From JBBQVS01 sp964250805 (lineage in GTDB: Bacteria; Chloroflexota; Ktedonobacteria; Ktedonobacterales; Ktedonobacteraceae), in contig CAXUHG010000001.1 in the NCBI GenBank assembly GCA_964250805.1, forward strand, positions 124,001-188,000: DNA of 64,000 bases, in the 5' to 3' direction. Shown here in pieces: positions 16,255 through 23,447 of this stretch. The notes beneath the pieces are model-generated. The model did no database searches. It was given only the letters and a program-made list of their open reading frames with translations, and was not told where the DNA came from. Every line of letters begins with the position of its first letter. Position 1 is the stretch's first letter. A program made the position numbers and the translations under genes.

Positions 16255-17619
16255 ATGAATAACGCCGGGAAGGAGCGAGGACAGATAGTATCTGAACTCG
16301 CGCCAATAACTAATGAGTCTTTGTCTCGTGAAGAGCCGGATTCTCAGGAGCAACTGCGCCTGGCTGAACTGATCAGGGATGTCGGACTGGCTCTCATTCA
16401 AAGCACAAGTCTTCATGAAATGGCTCAACAATGCGCTCAATCTCTGGTTAACTATTTTGATGCTGCGTTTGCCCGTATCTGGACACTCAACGAGCAAAGC
16501 CAGATACTCGAACTGCAGGCGAGCGCAGGTCTATATACTCACTTGAATGGTGTTCATAGCCGTATTCAAGTTGGCACATTCAAAATCGGCTTGATTGCTT
16601 CCGAACGTTTGCCTCACTTGACCAACGATGTTATGCACGACCCACGCGTGAGTGATCAAGAATGGGCAAGGCAGGAAGGAATGGTTGCCTTTGCAGGCTA
16701 TCCCCTACTAGTTTCTAACCGTGTTGTTGGCGTGATGGCCCTCTTTGCCCGTCACGCTCTCTCTCCCTCAGTACTTGATGCGATGGCCTCGGTTGCTAAC
16801 ACAATTGCGGTCGGCCTTGATCGCAAACAGGTCGAGCAAGAGCGTATACACCTGTTAGAGGCAACGCAACGAGCACATGCCGAAGCTGAGGCCGCCCTTG
16901 CAATACGTACTACCTTCCTCTCCAGCGTGTCTCACGATCTGAAAACGCCTCTGGCCTCTATCAAAGCCAACACGCAACTGATACAGCGACGGGTGAAGCG
17001 CGGCTCTCCACCTGAGGGTGAGTGGCTCTCAGAGCGACTTGGAGCAATAGAGCGGGCGACGATGAAAATGAACGGAATGATTGATGATTTATTAAGCCTC
17101 ACTCGTTTACAACAGGGGCAAGCTCCAGAAGAAGAGTTTTCTCAGCTCGATTTCCTTCTCTTGCTCAAAGCAGCGATCACTGAACAGCAGGCAACAAGTA
17201 AGCGTCATAGACTTCTGTTGACGGTACATGATGAACCGTTTCTCATCAATGGCAATGCCACACGGCTCGACCGCATGCTGACGAATCTCCTGGGTAACGC
17301 TATCAAATACAGCCCCGGTGGAGGAGAAATTACGGTGTTGCTCACGAAAGAACAATCAAGCTGGGCTGTATTACGTATTGCCGATCCAGGAGTTGGTATT
17401 CCCGCATCCGACCTCCCGCTTATTTTTGAGCGGTTTCATCGAGCAAGCAATGTTGTAGGACAGATTCAGGGAACAGGTATTGGGCTGGCAAGTGTGGTGC
17501 AAGTCGTTGAACAGCACCAGGGAAACATTGCTGTAACGAGCGAAGAGGGACAGGGAAGTACCTTCACAATCCGCTTGCCACTACTGGCGGTAGATGAGAC
17601 GCAGTTCAGCAGCGAATAA
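16255..17619 (+). CDS. GAF-domain sensor histidine kinase
   Basis: A 454-residue soluble kinase without membrane segments. A GAF domain (about residues 40-190, starting LIRDVGLALIQSTSLHEMAQ and including YPLLVSNRVVGVMALFARH) is joined by a coiled linker to a HisKA domain, with the phospho-accepting His in SSVSHDLKTPLASIKAN (about 226). The HATPase domain has NLLGNAIKYSPGGGE, ADPGVGIPASDLPLIFERF and GTGIGLASV. It probably senses a cytoplasmic small molecule or redox signal. The receiver protein 25 bases downstream is its likely partner. ATG 16255 is preferred over the in-frame TTG at 16234. Confidence 0.93.
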   Translation: MNNAGKERGQIVSELAPITNESLSREEPDSQEQLRLAELIRDVGLALIQSTSLHEMAQQCAQSLVNYFDAAFARIWTLNEQSQILELQASAGLYTHLNGVHSRIQVGTFKIGLIASERLPHLTNDVMHDPRVSDQEWARQEGMVAFAGYPLLVSNRVVGVMALFARHALSPSVLDAMASVANTIAVGLDRKQVEQERIHLLEATQRAHAEAEAALAIRTTFLSSVSHDLKTPLASIKANTQLIQRRVKRGSPPEGEWLSERLGAIERATMKMNGMIDDLLSLTRLQQGQAPEEEFSQLDFLLLLKAAITEQQATSKRHRLLLTVHDEPFLINGNATRLDRMLTNLLGNAIKYSPGGGEITVLLTKEQSSWAVLRIADPGVGIPASDLPLIFERFHRASNVVGQIQGTGIGLASVVQVVEQHQGNIAVTSEEGQGSTFTIRLPLLAVDETQFSSE

Positions 17620-17644
17620 CTCATGAGAGAAGAGAGGAATTCCA

Positions 17645-18058
17645 ATGAATATACAACAACAGCCAATTGAGAGTAAGAGTCAACAAGAGAAATGCATTCT
17701 AGTGGTCGATGATGATCTCAATCTCTGTCAAACGATGCAGGTAGTGCTTGAAGAGGAGGGTTTTCTGGTAGAAACCGCGATGGACGGAGTTGAGGCGTTA
17801 GAACAAATTGAGCAGGTGCGCCCGGCGGTGATGGTACTGGATATGGGCTTGCCTCTGCTTGATGGCGAGGGAGTTGCGAAACAACTCAGAATGCGCTACG
17901 GAAACACGATTCCCGTAGTGCTGATGACCGCTGACGGACATGTCAGAGAGAAAGGGCAACGCGTAGGTGCTATCACAGCACTGGGGAAACCGTTTGAGAT
18001 TGACGACCTAGTTCGTGCCGTCCGCGCGGCTCTCCTTGCAAGGGGAGGGGAAATGTAG
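17645..18058 (+). CDS. Single-domain response regulator (CheY-like)
   Basis: A 137-residue receiver with a short polar N-terminal tail. It has CILVVDDDLNLCQTM (acidic pocket), MVLDMGLPLLDGEG (phospho-Asp), VVLMTADGH (switch Thr) and ITALGKPFEIDDL (Lys). There is no output domain, so it must act through protein contacts or as a phosphorelay step for the preceding GAF kinase. RBS GAGAGGAAT precedes the ATG at 17645. The TAG stop at 18056-18058 lies within the tip of a family D palindrome, so the C-terminus is set by the repeat. Confidence 0.93.
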   Translation: MNIQQQPIESKSQQEKCILVVDDDLNLCQTMQVVLEEEGFLVETAMDGVEALEQIEQVRPAVMVLDMGLPLLDGEGVAKQLRMRYGNTIPVVLMTADGHVREKGQRVGAITALGKPFEIDDLVRAVRAALLARGGEM

Positions 18059-18174
18059 GGGTCTAATTCATTACACCCAGTTGACAACGCACCATGTCAA
18101 AGGAGGTTGAACCGTGTCTACAAGACCGCTCAAATGATGCGTTGCTCACAGGGTGTAATGAATTAGACCCCTAC
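18055..18174. repeat. Palindromic repeat family D, copy 1
   Basis: A 120-base element with perfect 24-base terminal inverted repeats (GTAGGGGTCTAATTCATTAC outward) around a non-coding centre containing AGGTTGAACCGTGTCTACAA. Copies lie at 31261-31416 (right end decayed) and 38463-38586. Confidence 0.85.
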
Positions 18175-18306
18175 AATAGCTCCACTCATCCTATTTAAGC
18201 TATAGACAGAACAATTCAGGGTATGTTACCATACGCATGACCTTTGGCTTAGTCACTTGCTTGCTGGTGGCTCATAGGAATACTGCGAAAGAAGGAAGTA
18301 CCTACT

Positions 18307-19296
18307 ATGTCTAACACGCCAAACCAGGAACCAAATCCAAATCAGGACTCATACACGAATCCATCTCCTTCAGAGAATTATGGAAGTACACCACCACAAC
18401 TCCCACCGAATTATGCACCGCAAGGGCAAAATAATTACGGTGTACCGCCCAACTACCCACAACAAGAACAAGGGAACTACGGGACGCCTCCTCCCAATTA
18501 TCCACTACAGGGACAGGGAGGCTACGGGACGCTACCTTCCAGCTACCCACCGCAAGGACAGGGCGGTTATGGGACGCCTCCTCCCAATTATCAGCCCAAC
18601 GTGCCAGCGGGTTATGGTGCGCCTTATCCGCCGAACTATGGCTACAATCCACCACCAGCTAGTTCTCCGCTACCACTCGGCACGGCAATTCGGCAACTGC
18701 CGAGCCAGTACTGGCGTGTGCTGACAAAGCCTGGGGCGGCGACATTCGCAGCGGAAAAGGGCAAGGCAGCGTGGAACATCATATGGGTGGAGATCGTTGC
18801 CTTGACTGTGCTAAGCTTCCTACTCGGCTTTGCTATTGTCAATATTACATTCGCAGCAACACTAAATGCCCAAAACTTGCCAGCAAGCACGATTAACACA
18901 TTCAGAAATGCATTTGGCTTTCTGCCATTCAGTTATATCGTTCTTGTTCCAGTCGGCCTTTTCATTGGTGTGGGAATCTATCACCTGATTGCCAAAGCAT
19001 TTGGGGGCGATGGCTCGTTCCTGGAATACATGTACAGTTACCTGCTGTACTATACTCCAATAGCCATCGCGTCCCTCATCCTCTCAATCATTCCCTTTAT
19101 CGGTAGTCTAGCCGCAAGTGCTTTAGGCATCTACGGCATCGTGCTGCAAATCTTCATGACAATGGGCGTACATCGCTTGAGCGGTGGTCGAGCAACGTTT
19201 GCCGTCCTGCTACTACCAATCATACTCATCGTGCTTGGCATTATCGCTTTTATCGTGATTATAGCGGTTGTCGTCGCTGCTCTGCAAAGGCACTAA
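18307..19296 (+). CDS. YIP1-domain membrane protein with Pro/Gly/Tyr-rich N-terminal repeats
   Basis: A 329-residue protein. The first 120 residues are a low-complexity cytoplasmic tail rich in Pro, Gln, Gly, Asn and Tyr, with imperfect repeats of about 18 residues (NYP-QGQGGYGTPPP type). The last 200 residues contain about five membrane helices, with FGGDGSFLEYMYSYLLYYTPIAI between helices. This is the pattern of YIP1-family proteins, whose bacterial role is unknown. The ATG follows AAGGAAG. A hairpin terminator follows. Gln/Pro-rich tails of the same type occur on the LCP and MurJ proteins of this window. Confidence 0.8.
   Translation: MSNTPNQEPNPNQDSYTNPSPSENYGSTPPQLPPNYAPQGQNNYGVPPNYPQQEQGNYGTPPPNYPLQGQGGYGTLPSSYPPQGQGGYGTPPPNYQPNVPAGYGAPYPPNYGYNPPPASSPLPLGTAIRQLPSQYWRVLTKPGAATFAAEKGKAAWNIIWVEIVALTVLSFLLGFAIVNITFAATLNAQNLPASTINTFRNAFGFLPFSYIVLVPVGLFIGVGIYHLIAKAFGGDGSFLEYMYSYLLYYTPIAIASLILSIIPFIGSLAASALGIYGIVLQIFMTMGVHRLSGGRATFAVLLLPIILIVLGIIAFIVIIAVVVAALQRH
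18420..18600 (+). repeat. Tandem coding repeats in the YIP1 gene
   Basis: Four imperfect units of about 54-57 bases encode the NYP/QGQGGYGTPPP repeats of the N-terminal tail. Units differ mainly by substitutions, so unit-number variation between strains is plausible. Confidence 0.6.
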
Positions 19297-19319
19297 AGCC
19301 GTAAATTATAACAATTAAG

Positions 19320-19346
19320 GCATGACAGGGACAAGCCCTGTCATGC
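19320..19346 (+). terminator. Hairpin terminator of the YIP1 gene
   Basis: GCATGACAGGG and CCCTGTCATGC pair around a 5-base loop 23 bases after the stop codon. A short T/C-rich stretch follows. Confidence 0.65.
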
Positions 19347-19543
19347 TTCCTTCCCTGTCGTGCCCCCTCCCCAACACTTTCCACCCCTTTTATCAACTCT
19401 ACACAACATTCCACAACAATGTATCTAACAACGTACAAACGTTTTATTTATTATGTAACAAATAAAACTTACTTCTGCTTAGAATATTCTACTCTTCGCC
19501 TTGTAATGCTACAGAATGTAAAGATACGAACAAGTGTTTTACA

Positions 19544-19573
19544 TTGACAAATGCGCTTTCCTCCTGTTATAGT
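19544..19573 (+). promoter_or_regulatory. Sigma-70-like promoter of the methylase/helicase locus
   Basis: A perfect -35 TTGACA at 19544-19549 is separated by 18 bases from TATAGT at 19568-19573 (5 of 6 matches). It is the only good promoter seen ahead of the defence locus. It lies 78 bases before the vestigial ORF and about 310 bases before the first methylase. Confidence 0.6.
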
Positions 19574-19650
19574 ATAAGTGCCTCTTAGAATGAAATGCTC
19601 GTAGGTTGTGCATTGAGATTTCGTTTGTATTATAGAAAGAGGAAAAGTCT

Positions 19651-19797
19651 GTGGCCCTCCAACTTCCTTCGCTATCGCTCCATCAGCAGATACAGCAAGA
19701 TGTCAGAAACTTCAACTTCCAACGCCTTTTCATTCAAGTAGGCAAACAGAAACACAAGCTTTTGCTTCAAATGCATACTTTACAACCAGTACATTAA
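19651..19797 (+). pseudogene. Vestigial N-terminal fragment of an Eco57I-type methylase gene
   Basis: A 48-codon frame starts at a GTG with a good ribosome site (AAAGAGGAAAAG). Its middle reads IQQDVRNFNFQRLFIQVG, which parallels the N-termini of the two following large genes (RDYLQDLNFRALFNELGWG and KQRIQQHLKHFTIRQLFVEE). It stops at 19795-19797. Bases 19777-19816, at its end, resemble bases 23344-23382 upstream of the second methylase. I read it as the remnant of a third, partly deleted paralogue. A short leader peptide is the alternative. Confidence 0.5.
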
Positions 19798-19816
19798 ATC
19801 GTATTACGGCTTACAT
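19777..19816 (+). repeat. Diverged 40-base repeat (copy 1), upstream of methylase 1
   Basis: ACTTTACAA, a 12-13 base gap, then CGTATTACGGCTTACA. A related sequence (ACTTTACAA, gap, CGTATTATGGATTGCA) occurs at 23344-23382, upstream of the second methylase. The shared spacing suggests a duplicated control region or a recombination scar from tandem duplication. Confidence 0.45.
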
Positions 19817-19881
19817 TGTATATCGTACTATCTCTTATGTACACACGAAACATTATCTGTGGATAGGATATAAATACGTCG

Positions 19882-22800
19882 ATGCAAGCGAGTAAACAGC
19901 GTATACAGCAACACCTCAAGCATTTCACCATTCGGCAGCTTTTTGTTGAAGAACTGATGTGGAATATTGTCAAGGACAAACCTTTTTCCATTGTCGTTGA
20001 TACCCATAGTTATATTTTGCGTCCCCTTGTCGAGAAAAGCGGCGTCAACGTCTATTTGTGTGACCTCAATACACAGGGAAGAATTCCTACCGATTCTATC
20101 TTGCGTAAAATCGAACGCGAACTGACGAGGAATGCGTTTGAACATATTATTGTATACGCGGATGAGACACAAGAGAGTCAGGTGTGGCAGTGGGTCAAGC
20201 GTGAGAAGGGCAAAGCTCCTCGCACTCGTTACAGCCGTTTGCATAAGGAGCAAACGGGCGAATTGCTTTCACAAAAGCTGCTAGACCTCTTTTTCACGAT
20301 TGAGGATGAGCCTGGAACAACTGAGGTATCAGGCCGTATCGAAAAAGCCTTCGACACTGAGCCTGTCTCCAGAAAATTTTACGACAGGTTTCAGAAAGAA
20401 CTCAAAGTATTTACGAACTTTATCTACGGCATTACGGCACAGGGTGATAAAGAGTGGTACGCCTCTCTCATGCTCAATCGCTTAATGTTTATTTATTTCA
20501 TTCAAAGGCAAGGTTTTCTAAATTACACAAGTGAAACTGAGCTGAATGGCGAAAAAGATTATTTACGCATACGACTGAACCGCGTTCGAGAGCAGTACGG
20601 CGAGGATGAGTTTCACACATTTTACCGTTATTTTCTGCTCAGCCTCTTCTCTGACCTGAGTACATTAGAGGGTCAACGCATCCACGAACCCGAACTGGAC
20701 GCGCTACTCGGCGAAATACCCTATCTCAATGGTGGCTTGTTTGACGTACATAAGTTGGAGCAGGAAAATCTCACTATCCATATACCCGATGATGCATTCG
20801 AGAAAATCTTCGATTTCTTCGACGCCTTCGAGTGGCACCTGGATGATCGCCCACTCAGTAAAAATAATGAAATCAACCCTGATGTACTTGGCTATATATT
20901 CGAGAAGTACATTAACCAGAAACAGATGGGCGCGTACTACACAAAAGAGGATATCACGGAGTACATTGGCAAAAACACAATTCTTCCTTATCTCTTTGAA
21001 GCCGTGAAAGAAGATTATGCACTTGCTTTCGTTCCCGACGGTCCCGTCTGGTCGCTTTTACGCGATAATCCTGATGAGTATATCTATGAGGCGGTTGCGA
21101 AGGGTACGCATCTTTCGTTACCACCAGAGATAGAGGTAGGATTACACAACATCTCGAAGCGTATAGAATGGAACAAGCCTGCGCCCCAAGACTTTGCCTT
21201 GCCTACCGAGATATGGCGTGAGGTGGTGGCGCGTCGGCAACACTATGAATCTCTTCATAGCAAACTCGTCAATGGTGAAATTACCTCTATTTCCGATCTC
21301 ATCACCTACAACCTGGATATTCGCAAATTTACTCAGGATGTGCTCACCTATTGTGGGGATATACACCTGCTGAACGCCTTCTACAAACATATTCGCAAGG
21401 TGACAGTGCTTGATCCTACATGTGGCTCCGGTGCCTTTCTCTTTGCCGCGCTCAACATTCTTGGACCGCTCTATGCGGCGTGCTTGACACGTATGCAGAC
21501 TCAGGTAGACAAGCACGTCCAACTCCCTGTGTACCAACGCTGCGATCTCGACATAATCGCAACGTTCCAGGGCATTTTGCGTGAAGTTGCTATACACCAT
21601 AACCGTGACTATTTCATTCTCAAGTCAATCATCATCAACAACCTGCATGGTGTTGATATCATGGAAGAGGCCACTGAGATATGCAAGCTGCGTCTCTTTC
21701 TCAAACTCGCCTCGCAAGTCAAGAGTCCCAAAGGCATAGAGCCATTGCCTGATATCGACTTTAACATCCGTGCAGGGAACACTCTTATTGGTTTCACCAC
21801 CTTAGACGATGTGCGTACCACCGTCAACAAAAACCTCGAAAGCATGCTCTTCTCTACCGAGATGCTAGCACGTATCGAGCAACAGGCACAACATATTGAG
21901 CGCAACTTTCAAAGCTTCCGCAAATTGCAAACAGAGCTACAACCTGAGTACCGCGCTGTTGCCACCGCGAAACAAGCATTACGGAACGAACTTGACTCAC
22001 TAAACACTGAACTCGATACCTGCCTCGCCTCCAAATACAAGATAGACGAAAACAACAAACAAGATTTTGCGTATCAACACAAATTCAAGCAGTGGCAAGA
22101 AAGCCATAAGCCTTTTCATTGGTACTCACAGTTTTATGGTGCTATGCATGATGGCGGTTTTGACGTGATTATTGGCAATCCACCATATGTGGAGTATAGC
22201 AAGGTTAAGAAGGACTACACGTTAGTTGATTATCACACTTTAGATAGTGGAAATATATATGCTACGATGCTAGAAAGATCTTTTTTTCTAAGTAATCCCA
22301 AAGGTTACTCCAGCTTTATAGTTCCAATCTCTGCTGCTTGTACAGATAGAACAACATCTTTACAAACTCTGTTACAAAAAATGCCTATCCGCTGGTATTC
22401 GGCGTTTGACGTATTTCCATCTCGCATTTTTGAAGGAGCAGCACAGCGCCTATTGATACTTATTGTTGCAAATAAGTCGAATGCAATGCTAGAGTTCACA
22501 AAATCTACTGTTTTCACATCAAAGTATTACCGCTGGTATCAAGATGAACGTCCAGCACTTATGAGTCTTGTTAAATACGCAGAAGCGTCCGAATTTGACA
22601 AAATTGGTTGGCTCCCTCGTATAGAAGGAAATATAACTTTAAGTATCCTAAAAAAGATCAAAGACAAAGAGTTAGTAAATTTTATGAATGACTCTGCCGT
22701 TATCCCACTTTACGTACACAGAATCATCAATAACTTTATTAAGGCGATTGATTTCACGCCTTATTTTAGGAAGGCATCAGGAGAGGTTACAGTATCCGAT

Positions 22801-23244
22801 GATTTCAAAAAAGTATATATTCTAAAAAACTATCGACTAGTGGCGATGTCGGTATTAAATTCTTCATTATTCTACTGGTATTGGAGATGTCATGGAGATG
22901 GTTTTCATTGTGGCTACCGTGATATTGGAAAGTTTCCGCTAAATTTTGCGTCATTTTCTATGGAAGATAATCAGAACTTAGAACTTTTAGCAAAGAAGTT
23001 AGGTGATGACCTCAATAAACATTCTGAAATTCGAGTTCGTAACCAAGTTAAAACAGGAAAAGTTGAATTACAGACTTTTTTCGTAGGTCTGTCTAAACCC
23101 ATCATTGACGAAATAGACCGCGTGTTAGCCAAACACTACGGCTTCACCGACGAAGAACTGGACTTTATCATCAACTATGATATCAAATATCGCATGGGTA
23201 AGCAGCATGCGACGAGTGATGAAAACGAAGAGGGGGTGGAATAG
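19882..23244 (+). CDS. Eco57I-type DNA adenine methylase / restriction-modification protein, first of pair
   Basis: A 1120-residue protein of the Eco57I/type IIG/PglX-like class. The N-terminal third (to about 330) has no clear motif but is shared in outline with the second methylase (FYDRFQKELKVF; WYASLMLNRLMFIYFIQR). YLNGGLFDVHKLE and YIFEKYINQKQMGAYYTKEDI lead to SAM-binding motif I, VLDPTCGSGAFLFAALNIL (about 512). NLHGVDIMEEATEICKLRL follows, then catalytic motif IV, DVIIGNPPYVEYSK (about 760), as expected for N6-adenine methylation. The C-terminal 350 residues would be the target-recognition region and are more A/T-rich than the rest. Start ATG 19882 has a modest AGGAT site. A PD-(D/E)xK nuclease motif was not clearly visible, so restriction activity is uncertain. 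Confidence 0.88.
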   Translation: MQASKQRIQQHLKHFTIRQLFVEELMWNIVKDKPFSIVVDTHSYILRPLVEKSGVNVYLCDLNTQGRIPTDSILRKIERELTRNAFEHIIVYADETQESQVWQWVKREKGKAPRTRYSRLHKEQTGELLSQKLLDLFFTIEDEPGTTEVSGRIEKAFDTEPVSRKFYDRFQKELKVFTNFIYGITAQGDKEWYASLMLNRLMFIYFIQRQGFLNYTSETELNGEKDYLRIRLNRVREQYGEDEFHTFYRYFLLSLFSDLSTLEGQRIHEPELDALLGEIPYLNGGLFDVHKLEQENLTIHIPDDAFEKIFDFFDAFEWHLDDRPLSKNNEINPDVLGYIFEKYINQKQMGAYYTKEDITEYIGKNTILPYLFEAVKEDYALAFVPDGPVWSLLRDNPDEYIYEAVAKGTHLSLPPEIEVGLHNISKRIEWNKPAPQDFALPTEIWREVVARRQHYESLHSKLVNGEITSISDLITYNLDIRKFTQDVLTYCGDIHLLNAFYKHIRKVTVLDPTCGSGAFLFAALNILGPLYAACLTRMQTQVDKHVQLPVYQRCDLDIIATFQGILREVAIHHNRDYFILKSIIINNLHGVDIMEEATEICKLRLFLKLASQVKSPKGIEPLPDIDFNIRAGNTLIGFTTLDDVRTTVNKNLESMLFSTEMLARIEQQAQHIERNFQSFRKLQTELQPEYRAVATAKQALRNELDSLNTELDTCLASKYKIDENNKQDFAYQHKFKQWQESHKPFHWYSQFYGAMHDGGFDVIIGNPPYVEYSKVKKDYTLVDYHTLDSGNIYATMLERSFFLSNPKGYSSFIVPISAACTDRTTSLQTLLQKMPIRWYSAFDVFPSRIFEGAAQRLLILIVANKSNAMLEFTKSTVFTSKYYRWYQDERPALMSLVKYAEASEFDKIGWLPRIEGNITLSILKKIKDKELVNFMNDSAVIPLYVHRIINNFIKAIDFTPYFRKASGEVTVSDDFKKVYILKNYRLVAMSVLNSSLFYWYWRCHGDGFHCGYRDIGKFPLNFASFSMEDNQNLELLAKKLGDDLNKHSEIRVRNQVKTGKVELQTFFVGLSKPIIDEIDRVLAKHYGFTDEELDFIINYDIKYRMGKQHATSDENEEGVE

Positions 23245-23318
23245 TGCAGGGAGACCGCAAGGGTCTCCCTTACAGGCTATATCATATGTGTAGGGGAGAC
23301 CCTTGCGGTCTCCCTGCA
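23245..23318. repeat. Palindromic repeat family C, copy 1
   Basis: A 74-base palindrome. Each arm is itself a hairpin (GGGAGACC GCAAG GGTCTCCC), and the two arms are complementary to each other. It begins immediately after the stop of methylase 1. A second copy is at 49747-49821. Confidence 0.85.
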
Positions 23319-23343
23319 CATTTACCAATTACCAAATATTCGT

Positions 23344-23382
23344 ACTTTACAAGCGCGGCGTTAGACCGTATTATGGATTGCA
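23344..23382 (+). repeat. Diverged 40-base repeat (copy 2), upstream of methylase 2
   Basis: See the copy at 19777-19816. This copy lies about 65 bases before the ATG of methylase 2. Confidence 0.45.
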
Positions 23383-23447
23383 CACAATAAATTACGCCTT
23401 ACCGCGTAAAAAGTAACGTTATTTGCTAGAATGGGAACAGAAACTCT

